64,000 bases of DNA, from contig NZ_LZJI01000203.1 in assembly GCF_001667775.1 (NCBI RefSeq), positions 151,790-215,789 of the forward strand, written 5' to 3'. This document shows, piece by piece, positions 43,527-51,821 of this stretch (the stretch's first letter is position 1; each line of letters starts with the position of its first letter). Source of the DNA: Mycobacterium sp. E1747. Its GTDB lineage: Bacteria > Actinomycetota > Actinomycetes > Mycobacteriales > Mycobacteriaceae. The notes beneath the pieces are model-generated. The model had not been told where the DNA came from, made no database searches, and saw only the letters and a list, made by a program, of their open reading frames with translations. The position numbers and the translations under genes were made by a program.

Positions 43527-44131
43527 TCAGCGGCGAGGGCGGGCTGAAACCGTTACAGCCGAGTCGTTGACTGTAACGGTAACGGTAATACCTTCGTGAC
43601 GAACCGGAAAGACCGAACCGCTGGCGCCCCAAACCCCGTTGAAGAAGCCGATGGCCTTGATCGCGTCATCCGGTGCGCCCAGTTCACTGCCGATTTCCCG
43701 CGCGATGCTGACGTCGTTGCGGACGAATTCACCGGCAACCTCGATGAACGAGGCGACGGAACTGCCCGCCGCCACCAGGCTCAGGACGCGGTTGGTCGCC
43801 CTGCCGTGCGCCAGCGCGGGCAGCAACGTCGCCTCCGCAACGCGGAGTCGCTCACCCAACCGCACTGCCTCCGCGAGCAGCCCGATCTGGCCGGCGAACA
43901 ACGCATGGTTGTGATCTCGTCGACGTCGGCGTCACCCACGACGCAGAGGAAGACCAGATCGCTGGCCGCGGCGAGCTCGGCCGGTGCCCCGGCGATCTTC
44001 GCCGCGGTGCCGGCGAACACCTCGACGGTTGCGGGACGGCGTGTCCACAACGTCGTCTCATTGCCCCCCTCGACGATCCGCCGCGCCATCGGACCGCCCT
44101 GACTGCCCAGGCCGATCGATCTGACCGTCAT
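43527..44131 (-). pseudogene. 3-hydroxyisobutyrate dehydrogenase-like gene with internal deletion
   Basis: The N-terminus (IGLGSQGGPMARRIVEGG, then SDLVFLCVVGDADVDEI) is the NAD-binding domain of the beta-hydroxyacid dehydrogenase family. It jumps at ~43905 directly to NHALFAGQIGLLAEAVRLGE in another frame, followed by the all-helical C-terminal domain. About 100 residues with the substrate-binding serine region are missing. Start overlaps the upstream hydrolase gene by 4 bases (ATGA). Deletion plus frameshift make it non-functional. Confidence 0.82.
43549..43580. promoter_or_regulatory. Inverted repeat ACCGTTACAG-N12-CTGTAACGGT
   Basis: Perfect 10-base arms, 33 bases upstream of the P450 start and inside the end of the decayed dehydrogenase. 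The repeat TAACGGTAACGG extends it. It is a strong candidate for the operator of the P450-ferredoxin unit. Confidence 0.6.
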
Positions 44132-45021
44132 CCGGCCTCCAAGTCGCCTTCTTTTTCCACGTCATTCGCGCGACCGGCCACACAGTCCGCGGCGAACGCG
44201 AAGACCTTCGCGTGGTAGTCGGCCGCGGTGTGGCCGAGGCTCATGTTGTGTCCGGCGTCGGACTGCCGATGCACGGTGAATCGCGGCGCTTCGGAGAACA
44301 GTGTCTCGATCTCGGTAACCGCCGCGGCGTCGTTCTCCCACACCTTTTCGTGCTCGGCGATGCTGAATTGCACCGGCACGCGGACGGCGGGGGCGAGCGC
44401 CGGAAAGTCCTGGCGCGCCCAGTTCGACACCATCTGGTCCTCGTAGGAAGGGGCGGTCGGGGAGACCGTTGCCCCGCTGAGAACCTCGGGCGGATAGAGG
44501 TGTTCGGGATGCCACAGCAGCTCCCGCAAGCCGGCCGGCCGGCGTTCGCGCGTAGCGGTTTTGAGGATGTCTCGGGCCGCCGGGTGATAACGCCGGCCCG
44601 TGCCCGCCAGCTCGATGCCTAGCAGATCGGCGCCGCGTTCGTCGGCGCCCATTCGCATCACCAGTTCACAGCCGCCGGAATGGCCCATCAGGAACAACCC
44701 GGCGCCGCGCGGTCGGTCCCCGAGGATGCGATTTACCGCGGCGTAGGCAAGGTTGACCCGCTGCTCGGGCAGGGCCATCGCTTCCGGATACGGTGCGGAG
44801 CTGCCGTACCCGGGGCGGTCGAGCGCCACCACCGTGAATCCGGCTGCCGCGCCGGTTCGCAGCAGGGACAGCGACGGATGGCCCGGACAATCGAAATACA
44901 TTGCGGTGGTGCCGCCGCCGTGAACGGCCACGATTACGGCCTTGGGTTGGGCGGCCTCGGCGATCAGCGCCGACATCGGCACGCCGTCGACGATCACCAG
45001 CCTGGGCCGAGGGGCACTCAT
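44128..45021 (-). CDS. Alpha/beta hydrolase
   Basis: 297 residues from the ATG at 45021. VAVHGGGTTAMYFD supplies the oxyanion region, ALDRPGYGSS follows, and the nucleophile elbow is LMGHSGGCELVMRM (G-H-S-G-G). The His is in SDAGHNMSLGHT. The gene overlaps the OB-fold/thiolase gene by ATGA and the next dehydrogenase remnant likewise, so it belongs to the same operon. It may be a thioesterase or carboxylesterase for the pathway intermediate. Confidence 0.85.
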   Translation of the reverse strand: MSAPRPRLVIVDGVPMSALIAEAAQPKAVIVAVHGGGTTAMYFDCPGHPSLSLLRTGAAAGFTVVALDRPGYGSSAPYPEAMALPEQRVNLAYAAVNRILGDRPRGAGLFLMGHSGGCELVMRMGADERGADLLGIELAGTGRRYHPAARDILKTATRERRPAGLRELLWHPEHLYPPEVLSGATVSPTAPSYEDQMVSNWARQDFPALAPAVRVPVQFSIAEHEKVWENDAAAVTEIETLFSEAPRFTVHRQSDAGHNMSLGHTAADYHAKVFAFAADCVAGRANDVEKEGDLEAG

Positions 45022-46673
45022 GTATCGGCCCGAAGCAGCAGCACCCCGCTGGGTGTGAGGCCGCCGCTGCTGACCACGCCGATGCGGGCATCGGCGACCT
45101 GGCGATCCCCGGCCTCCCCGCGCAGCTGGGTGATGGCCTCGTGGACGAGGCCCATGCCGTGGGTGCGGCCATGGGACAGCTGACCGCCGTGGGTGTTGAG
45201 CGGCAGTTGGCCGTCGCGGGCGATGTTCTTGCCGCCGTCCAGAAATTCTTTGGCCTCGCCGATTCCGCAGAATCCCAGCGCCTCGATCCACGACAAGCAG
45301 TTCATGGTGAACCCGTCATACAGCTCGGCGACGTCGACATCATCGGGGCGCAGCGAGGTTCGCGTCCACACGTGCGCCGCTTGGCCTAGCACCTGCGGCT
45401 CGTGGGTGAGAGTGCTTTGGTCCCAATCGATTCGCTCGATGATCTGCGTGCCCACCGCCTCGACCAGGACGGGCGGCTTGGCGAGGTCGCGCGCGGTGTC
45501 GACGGCGGAGACGATGACGGCGATCGCGCCGTCGCAGGGTACGTCGCAGTCGTAGAGGCCGAACGGTGTAGTGATGGGCCGCGCGTTCAGGTAGTCGTCC
45601 ATCGTCATCGGCGACCGGTAGATGGCGGTGGGGTTGAGTTCGGCGTTGGCCCGCTGATTCAACGCGATCCAGCCCAGGGTCTCTTTGGTGGTGCCGTAAC
45701 GGTGAAAATGCCGCTGCGCGTTCATCGCCAAGGTGTGTGCCGCCGACGTCGCGCCGAACGGCATCTGCCAGCCCGACATCCGGCCCATTGACGGGCTGAT
45801 CTTGCCCTGCTTCATCAGCTCGCCGTTGGTGGCTTCCCACAGCGTGCGGAAACAGAGCACGTGGCGGGCCAGGCCGCAGGCGACCGCCTGCATGGCGGCG
45901 ATCAGCGACCCGCCCGGGCCGAACGTCTCCATGGCGCCGTTGTGCCACGTCGGCCGGATGCCGAGCGCCGCTTCCAGCGCGGTCACGCCGCCTTCCCCGA
46001 AGCCGCCGACGTTGATGGCGCCGGGATAGGTGGAAAGGCCGTCGATGTCGGCGAATGTCAGGCCGGCGTCGGCGATGGCGGCTCCGCACGCCTGCACGGT
46101 CAGCGTCAACGGCGGCTGCATCAGACGGCGACCGATCGGCGACATGCCGATCCCGGTCAGCGCGACCTTGTCTTCGAACTTCTCCTGGGTAAGCATGGGG
46201 CGCACGTGCTCGCCGAAGCGCTCCGGCGCTATCTCATCGGTCGGCAACGGGCCGGCTTCGGCGTCCAGTACCGGCCGGAACAGCGGAAACCATATGTCCT
46301 CGACGTGTTCGAAGACGACCTCGACCTGTTGGCCGAGTTTGAGCCGATCGGGCTCGCACTCGATGATGTTGGTAGTCAACCGAATCCGCGGATCTTCGGC
46401 GATCGCCACCTGCGCGATCACGTAGGGCGCCGCCAGCCCGGGCAGGCTGAACCGTTCGTTGAGGGTGAACCCGGCGAGGGTTGCCCTGCCGGAGACCGCT
46501 CGCACCCCGACGTCCAATGAACGGCAATACCGGCACACCGGCGCGGGCGGATGGATCAGCGACTGGCAGGCCTGGCATTCCTGCAGCCGCAGCTTGCCGT
46601 CGGCTCCCGATGCCCAGAAGAACTCGTTGTCCTGCGTGATCAGGGGCAGCGGTCGGCCCGACACTGCTGACAC
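45018..46673 (-). CDS. OB-fold (DUF35) / thiolase fusion protein
   Basis: 551 residues. The N-terminal ~145 residues are a DUF35 protein: zinc ribbon LQECQACQSLIHPPAPVCRY with two Cys pairs, then an OB-fold (ATLAGFTLNERF, VIAQVAIAEDPRIRL). Residues ~165-551 are an SCP2/Ltp-type thiolase without the classical N-terminal Cys motif (ALTGIGMSPIGRR, then ELYDGFTMNCLSWIEALGF and NTHGGQLSHGRTHGMG). In steroid side-chain degradation separate DUF35 and Ltp proteins form an aldolase; here both are one chain. The likely reaction is retro-aldol or thiolytic cleavage of a branched acyl-CoA. Confidence 0.85.
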   Translation of the reverse strand: MSAVSGRPLPLITQDNEFFWASGADGKLRLQECQACQSLIHPPAPVCRYCRSLDVGVRAVSGRATLAGFTLNERFSLPGLAAPYVIAQVAIAEDPRIRLTTNIIECEPDRLKLGQQVEVVFEHVEDIWFPLFRPVLDAEAGPLPTDEIAPERFGEHVRPMLTQEKFEDKVALTGIGMSPIGRRLMQPPLTLTVQACGAAIADAGLTFADIDGLSTYPGAINVGGFGEGGVTALEAALGIRPTWHNGAMETFGPGGSLIAAMQAVACGLARHVLCFRTLWEATNGELMKQGKISPSMGRMSGWQMPFGATSAAHTLAMNAQRHFHRYGTTKETLGWIALNQRANAELNPTAIYRSPMTMDDYLNARPITTPFGLYDCDVPCDGAIAVIVSAVDTARDLAKPPVLVEAVGTQIIERIDWDQSTLTHEPQVLGQAAHVWTRTSLRPDDVDVAELYDGFTMNCLSWIEALGFCGIGEAKEFLDGGKNIARDGQLPLNTHGGQLSHGRTHGMGLVHEAITQLRGEAGDRQVADARIGVVSSGGLTPSGVLLLRADT

Positions 46674-46812
46674 GTCACCTCCGCGAGTCGATCGGTACCG
46701 GATGCGGCATGGTAGGACCGTTATACGAATAGGAGAATTACGTTATCACTCGTCCGCCGGGGGATCGAGACGGTATTGGCGTTGGCCGTCCGCAGATGCT
46801 GGGCGATGCCGG

Positions 46813-47136
46813 TCAGAGGGGCACCCAGACGCCGTTCAGATAAATCCCCCACTGCTGAAAGCCGACACTCCACATCGGAGGCTCCGATGTCCACGACGGC
46901 TGTGGCGGAGGCGGCGGCACATTTTGCCCGGCAAATGACGGTGCGTACGGCGGCGGAGGCGTGTACCAGGGCGGTGGCGGCAGCGGTGGCGGTTTGCACT
47001 CAAGTGTCACCGGATTGAACGACATGTTGTGGTCGCAGTCCGCAGAGCTGACTCCCGGCGTCGCCATCACCGCGACGGCCGTCGCTCCGAACGCGACCGC
47101 TGTCATGGCGGCCCGGCGAGCAATAAACCACCTCAT
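46813..47136 (-). CDS. Secreted proline-rich protein
   Basis: 107 residues. Signal peptide AAMTAVAFGATAVAVMATPG with cleavage near SSA-DCD. The mature part has two cysteines (DCDHNMSFNPVTLECK), a Pro-rich middle (PPLPPPPWYTPPPPYAPS) and a Trp-rich end (MWSVGFQQWGIYLNGVWVPL). It resembles small mycobacterial exported proteins of unknown function. It lies between the OB-thiolase operon and the NuoF-like operon and may have its own promoter. Confidence 0.75.
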   Translation of the reverse strand: MRWFIARRAAMTAVAFGATAVAVMATPGVSSADCDHNMSFNPVTLECKPPPLPPPPWYTPPPPYAPSFAGQNVPPPPPQPSWTSEPPMWSVGFQQWGIYLNGVWVPL

Positions 47137-47232
47137 GGTGTGCCTCCCGATGGGCCATGGTGGCCCTGGCGGGTTCAGCTTATTCCGTTGCGGCCGCCAC
47201 GACCATGGCCAAAAAGGGGCGCGGACACGCGT

Positions 47233-47529
47233 TCAGCGGGTGAATCCCCACTCTGCCTCGTTCTCTTCGGTTTTGAGCCGCTCGGCCGGATCTTCCGCGT
47301 CGGTGAGCGGCGGGTGCGGGGCGGGGGAGGTGCGTTCCCCGATCTCAGCGATGGCGTGCACCGGGCAGTCCATCAGGGCACGCATCACCGCGTCGCGATC
47401 CTGCTCCGCGACGGTGCCATCACCGATGAGCGAGGCGTAGCCCCAATCGTCGAGCGAGAAGTAGCCGGGTGCGTATTTGGCGCAGATGCCGAAGCCGTCG
47501 CAAACCGTGCGATCCAGGCGGATTTTCAT
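47233..47529 (-). CDS. 3Fe-4S ferredoxin with C-terminal extension
   Basis: 98 residues. MKIRLDRTVCDGFGICAKYA carries C10 and C16, and ALMDCPVHAI the third ligand. About 35 further residues (ERTSPAPHPPLTDAEDPAER...) follow the ferredoxin domain. The ATG overlaps the stop of the NuoF-like gene (ATGA). The coupling suggests that the flavoprotein reduces this ferredoxin, which could in turn serve a P450. Confidence 0.88.
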   Translation of the reverse strand: MKIRLDRTVCDGFGICAKYAPGYFSLDDWGYASLIGDGTVAEQDRDAVMRALMDCPVHAIAEIGERTSPAPHPPLTDAEDPAERLKTEENEAEWGFTR

Positions 47530-48839
47530 GCTTGTCTCACAACCTCCGCCTCGTAGGGACGGTCGGCGCGGAACGCGCCGCGGGAGCACTCCGCGCAGGT
47601 CCCGTCGAGGTGCGCGGTCACTTCGTCCGGGAACTGCGCCAGCAGGCTGGCGGCCATGTTCGTGGCGGCATCCAGCGTCGCGCAGGCGCCCCGCCCGCGC
47701 AGCAGCACCGACCAGCGGCGCAGCCGTTGGAGGTCTTCTGCCGTCGCGGCACCGTCGCGCAACGCACCGGCGACGGCCGCCATCGCCGCGGTTCCGTTGA
47801 AGCATGATCCGCATTGCCCGGCGTTTTCGCGGTCGAAGTAGGCCAGTACCGACGCCGCGACCGCGACGGGGCAGTCGTCGGTGATCACCGAGACCGCACC
47901 GCAGCCCAGGCCGCTGCCCAGGCGCCGCATCGTCTCATGATCCAGGGTTGTCTCGAGTACCGATCGGTTGAGCAGGCCGGCGAAATAGCCACCCATCAGC
48001 GCTCCACGCACCTGGCTCGACGAAACACCGTGCAGCGCAAGGAGTTCGCTGAACGGCAGGCCGAGCGGAAGTTCGTAGAGCGCTGGCGGCCGGCCGGCAC
48101 CGGTGACGGTGGCCAGGAAGGTCCCCGGCGATAGCGATGTGCCCTGCGCTCGGAACGGCGCCGAGCCGTGGCACTGCAGGAAGGGCAGGTTGGCCAGCGT
48201 CTCGACGTTGCTCACCAGCGTGGGCCGGTCGTCGACACCGGATTCGAAGGGGCGTGGTGGCTTGTCAGTCGGCTTGGCCGGACCGCCGTTGAGCGCGCGC
48301 ACGGCGGCGGTCTCCTCGCCGGCCACATACCCGGGCTGCACGGAAGACAGACCGACCGCTACGCCGACGGCGTCTGAATCGAGCTCGCCGAGCGCGGCCT
48401 GGACACTGCGCGCCGATTCCGCGTCGGACAGGTAGACGTAGGCGCGGTCGGCTCCCACGATCGCCGCGGCCAATCGCACGCCGTCCAGCACCAAGTGTGG
48501 GCGATTGCGCAGCAACCACCGGTCTTTGACCGAGGCCGGTTCTCCCTCTTCGCCATTCGCGACGACCACGGCGCCGCCGGCCCCGGCATTCAAGCGGCCG
48601 TTATCACGCACCGCGCGCAACTTGATCGCGAGCGGGAAGGCCGCGCCGCCCCGGCCGACCAGCCCGCTGGCTTGCGCTTCGCTCAGCAATCCATCGGCGT
48701 CGGCGAGCGGCTGATATCCGCCCCGCTCGCGATAGGCCGCGAGATCCTCGGGCGCCTGCCCGGTACCTCCGAACAGCAACCGGGGTTCACAGCCGGGTGA
48801 GGTGGCGGTGCTGATGGGTGTGGATTGCGCGGTGCTCAC
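47526..48839 (-). CDS. NuoF-like NADH-binding flavoprotein without Nuo partners
   Basis: 437 residues. FMN site GRGGAAFPLAIKLRAV, then VVVANGEEGEPASVKDRWLL (NADH site) and NVETLANLPFL match the 51-kDa subunit of complex I. The [4Fe-4S] site reads NAGQCGSCFNG with a later GRGACATLD: the first of the four usual cysteines (SCG-x-C-x2-C) is alanine here. No NuoE or NuoG is present; a ferredoxin follows with ATGA overlap. I infer an NADH:ferredoxin reductase for a P450 or other oxygenase. Confidence 0.85.
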   Translation of the reverse strand: MSTAQSTPISTATSPGCEPRLLFGGTGQAPEDLAAYRERGGYQPLADADGLLSEAQASGLVGRGGAAFPLAIKLRAVRDNGRLNAGAGGAVVVANGEEGEPASVKDRWLLRNRPHLVLDGVRLAAAIVGADRAYVYLSDAESARSVQAALGELDSDAVGVAVGLSSVQPGYVAGEETAAVRALNGGPAKPTDKPPRPFESGVDDRPTLVSNVETLANLPFLQCHGSAPFRAQGTSLSPGTFLATVTGAGRPPALYELPLGLPFSELLALHGVSSSQVRGALMGGYFAGLLNRSVLETTLDHETMRRLGSGLGCGAVSVITDDCPVAVAASVLAYFDRENAGQCGSCFNGTAAMAAVAGALRDGAATAEDLQRLRRWSVLLRGRGACATLDAATNMAASLLAQFPDEVTAHLDGTCAECSRGAFRADRPYEAEVVRQA

Positions 48840-48875
48840 GGCCGGCCCACCATCGGCTTAGTTACGCTTGCGCAC

Positions 48876-49349
48876 ATGCGAACTGCGGTGGTGCGCGTGA
48901 ACGTCGACCCGGGAAGCGTGTCCTCGGCGGCGCAACTACGAGACGGCATGGCGGCGCTCCTTGAGCTCGCGGCGCGCGCGGGCGCCGGCGTGGTCGACAA
49001 CGACCTCGCGGCCATGCCCGCGGGGCGCCGCGAAGTCGAATTGCTGATCGCCGCAGAAGACGGCGACGCGGCCAAGCGCGTGGCAATGAACCTGTGCGCC
49101 AAGGTGTTCGGTGCCACTCCGGTGCCGGGGGCGGTCACCTTCATCAGCCGGGGAACCGACGACGACGCGCACGGGGTGCTGTCCGGATTCGGGCTCGCCG
49201 GTGACATCGAACGGACCCCGGGCGACGACGGATTCGACATCGTGTACGTGACGTTGCGGGAGTCCGACCTCGAACGCATCCCGGAGAGCCGGGTGCACAC
49301 GGCTCTGGAGGCCTCGCTCAACTGCGAGGTCCACATCCGCACCGTTTGA
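48876..49349 (+). CDS. Conserved hypothetical protein
   Basis: 157 residues from the ATG at 48876 (RTAVVRVNVDPGSVSSAAQL). An alternating alpha/beta pattern (EVELLIAAEDGDAAKRVAMN, then HGVLSGFGLAGDIERT) without known motif. It is divergent from the NuoF-like gene with a gap of only 36 bases and almost abuts the convergent hydrolase. I recognise no family. Confidence 0.65.
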   Translation: MRTAVVRVNVDPGSVSSAAQLRDGMAALLELAARAGAGVVDNDLAAMPAGRREVELLIAAEDGDAAKRVAMNLCAKVFGATPVPGAVTFISRGTDDDAHGVLSGFGLAGDIERTPGDDGFDIVYVTLRESDLERIPESRVHTALEASLNCEVHIRTV

Positions 49350-49354
49350 CGCCA

Positions 49355-50221
49355 TCACGAGCCCAGGAACTCGAGGATCGCGGGCGCCGCCTGCACCCAC
49401 GTGTCGAACATGTTGAAGTGCTGCACCCGGCCTGCCGCGCGGTCCTCGGACGCCCGCTCCCACGCGTCCTCCGGCCACGGCGGATCGATGAGCTTCGATC
49501 CCTTGATCAGGCAACTGACCTCGAGCGAGGTCCGCTTCGGGTGATCCATGTCGTTCTCGCCGCCACGAATGATCAACGTGGGCACCTTGATTCGGTCGAA
49601 CATCTCGTCCTCGACGCCCGGGATCGTCTGCCCCGGTTTGGAAACGAAAGCGTTGAGCCAGCGCAGCATCACCTTGAGGAACTCGCCGGAGTCGAAGTCG
49701 AGGAAGCGCTGCTTGTTGTTCGGGTTCTCCTCGATGCGATCGCGCCACTCGGCCACCTTCACCACGCCGTCCATCCCGGTGCCGCGCACCGCGAGAATGC
49801 TGGGCACGATGTAAAAGGAACCGAGCACGAAGGTGCCGTAGATGCCGCCGACGATGTTCCACACCACCAGCTTGGTGACCATCTCGGGGTAGAGCATCGT
49901 GGTCAGCATGGAATCCCTTGCGCCGCCCGAGCCGCCGGCGAGGATGCAGCGCTCGAAGCCTAGGCCCGTCACCAACTTGTGCAGTGTCTCGGCGCGCATG
50001 TGTGATTCGCTCTGCCCGTAGAACTGCACGTCTGAGGCGCCGCAGTTGGGCCGGTCCCACAGCAACACGCGGTAGCCGCCGGCGGCCAGCGCGTCGGCGA
50101 GCGGCCGCAGGCCCTCGATCTCCTTGCTGAACCGGCCTCCCGGCGTCAAGGCGATGAGATCCCCTGAGGCGCCGAGGATTTCGTAAACGACGTTTCCCCC
50201 GTTGATCTCGATAGAAGGCAC
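49355..50221 (-). CDS. Alpha/beta hydrolase
   Basis: 288 residues from GTG at 50221 (VPSIEINGGNVVYEILGASG). It has LLWDRPNCGASDVQF and the nucleophile elbow LAGGSGGARDSML (G-G-S-G-G). Acid and His: GGENDMDHP and VQHFNMFDTW. The upstream open frame to 50341 would overlap the Rieske ferredoxin and lacks similarity. It forms a unit with that ferredoxin and two amidohydrolases. Hydrolysis of a ring-cleavage or ester intermediate is plausible. Confidence 0.83.
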   Translation of the reverse strand: MPSIEINGGNVVYEILGASGDLIALTPGGRFSKEIEGLRPLADALAAGGYRVLLWDRPNCGASDVQFYGQSESHMRAETLHKLVTGLGFERCILAGGSGGARDSMLTTMLYPEMVTKLVVWNIVGGIYGTFVLGSFYIVPSILAVRGTGMDGVVKVAEWRDRIEENPNNKQRFLDFDSGEFLKVMLRWLNAFVSKPGQTIPGVEDEMFDRIKVPTLIIRGGENDMDHPKRTSLEVSCLIKGSKLIDPPWPEDAWERASEDRAAGRVQHFNMFDTWVQAAPAILEFLGS

Positions 50222-50235
50222 GCGATTCTCCTGTG

Positions 50236-50646
50236 TTAGGCCTGCACCAGCACGTCGTTGCCGACGACGCGCACGGGATAGGTGCGGATACTCCATTCCG
50301 GTTTGACCGCTGTCGTCCCGGTGGCCAGCTCGAAACCCCATTGGTGCCAGGGGCAGTAGATGTATTCCAGGTCGCGCACCATCACCGAGTCACCCGGCGC
50401 GGTTTCATCGACGATCGTGCGCCCCCTCGCGCGGCCCGAGCACAATGGACCACCTTGGTGTGGGCAGTAATTCGCGATCGCATAGAAGTTGCCGTTGACG
50501 TTGTAAACCCCAACGCCGTGCCGCCCGATGGGGACCAGCTTGTGCTTGCCGGGCGGGATCTCGTCCACGGTTGCGACGACATGCTCGCGGCCCTGGGCGA
50601 GACGGGGCTCGGGCCGGTTGGCTGCCCCGTCTTGTTCGTCGGTCAA
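50236..50646 (-). CDS. Rieske-type [2Fe-2S] ferredoxin
   Basis: 136 residues from a TTG at 50646, read just past the stop of the amidohydrolase. The cluster ligands are C-x-H in YCPHQGGPLC and C-x2-H in YCPWHQWGFE. EWSIRTYPVRVVGNDVLVQA is the usual end. It contains only the Rieske domain. It could donate electrons to an oxygenase elsewhere; no terminal oxygenase is in this unit. Confidence 0.83.
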   Translation of the reverse strand: MTDEQDGAANRPEPRLAQGREHVVATVDEIPPGKHKLVPIGRHGVGVYNVNGNFYAIANYCPHQGGPLCSGRARGRTIVDETAPGDSVMVRDLEYIYCPWHQWGFELATGTTAVKPEWSIRTYPVRVVGNDVLVQA

Positions 50647-50647
50647 C

Positions 50648-51793
50648 TCAGAGCACCCGGGTCTGACCCTCGAGGACCGGGACGGTCTCCGGCAGGTGGT
50701 AGGTCGCAATCCCGTTCTTGTACATCACCGCGTCCCGGGCGTGCTTGGGAAGGTGCTTGACCAACCAGCGGGGGTCGTCGAACGTCCAGTGCGGGTAGTC
50801 CGAGGAGAAGAGCAAGATCTTCTCGCACTCCATCCACTCCAGCGCCCGAGTCAGCTCCGTCTTGTCTTCGGGATAGTCCAGCGGCTGGGTGGTGAACTTG
50901 ATGTGGTCCTTGACGTACTCCGAGGGCTTGCGCTTGATATCCACCCACGACCTGCGCGCTTCGTAGATCGCATCCATGCGCCACATCAGCGGCAGGATCC
51001 AGCTGAACGCGTGCTCTACGAAGACGATCCGCAGCGTCGGGAACCGGTCGAAGACGCCGTCGAAGATCAGGCTCATCACCTGATTGGCGGCCAGCAGCGA
51101 GTAGGTCACCATGAAGTCGTGGTTGTAGCTGGGGAAGCCCACCGGGGGGATCGGTAGCTCGTCGTACTGGCTGCGCGAGAGGTGGCAACTCACGGTGATG
51201 TCGTGTTGGGTGGCCGCGGCCCAGATCGGGTCGTACTTCGGGTGGCCCCAGGACGGCTTCGGCTCGGCCTTGATCAGTATCTGCGCCATGAACGGGTGCC
51301 CGGCCCAGCGCTCGATTTCGCGCACGGCCGCCTCCGGCTCCTCGATGGCGAGGCAGATCGAACCGCGCCACCGTTCGTGCCAGTTGTTGTGGCTGTCCAG
51401 CCAGTGATTGGCCTGCCAGTCGTTGAGCGCGTACGACATCGCGTGCTGAGCCTCGGGCAGCCGGGCCGGGTAGGCGGCCGGTTCCAGGATCGCAATGTCA
51501 GAACCCGCCTCCATGATCAGCTGACGGAAGGCCATATCCGGGTCGCTGCAGGGGAATTCGCCGTTGGCGGGGAACGAGTCGACGCGCATCGCGTAGGAGT
51601 GCGCGTAGTCCGGCGCGTCATAGTAGATCAGCTCGCCCACGTTGCGATTGAGGAAGTACTTGCTGCGCCAGGGCTCGGGGATGTACGGGAGCAGCTCGCC
51701 CCGCTTGGGTGCGGGGTGGACATCCGAGTCGACGCAGCGGACGGCTATGCGCTCGGCAGCGGGAACCCGCTCCTGCGAATGGGTCGACGTCAT
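50648..51793 (-). CDS. Amidohydrolase family protein
   Basis: 381 residues. VDSDVHPAPKRGEL (metal-binding D-x-H), DITVSCHLSRSQYD, FVEHAFSWILPLMWRMDAIY and LLFSSDYPHWTFDDPRWLVK (D and H) define the amidohydrolase_2 family. It is 28 bases downstream of a second paralogue and upstream of the Rieske ferredoxin. The two amidohydrolases may act in sequence or as a heteromer. Confidence 0.87.
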   Translation of the reverse strand: MTSTHSQERVPAAERIAVRCVDSDVHPAPKRGELLPYIPEPWRSKYFLNRNVGELIYYDAPDYAHSYAMRVDSFPANGEFPCSDPDMAFRQLIMEAGSDIAILEPAAYPARLPEAQHAMSYALNDWQANHWLDSHNNWHERWRGSICLAIEEPEAAVREIERWAGHPFMAQILIKAEPKPSWGHPKYDPIWAAATQHDITVSCHLSRSQYDELPIPPVGFPSYNHDFMVTYSLLAANQVMSLIFDGVFDRFPTLRIVFVEHAFSWILPLMWRMDAIYEARRSWVDIKRKPSEYVKDHIKFTTQPLDYPEDKTELTRALEWMECEKILLFSSDYPHWTFDDPRWLVKHLPKHARDAVMYKNGIATYHLPETVPVLEGQTRVL

Positions 51794-51821
51794 GGGGAAC
51801 TCCTCGGTCTCACGTCTGCTT

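Noticed and set aside
46720..46760. Further GAGAATA-type operator before the OB-fold/thiolase gene (GAGAATTACGTTATC)
   Set aside because: Only about 10 of 15 positions match and the arms do not pair; kept out of the motif list.
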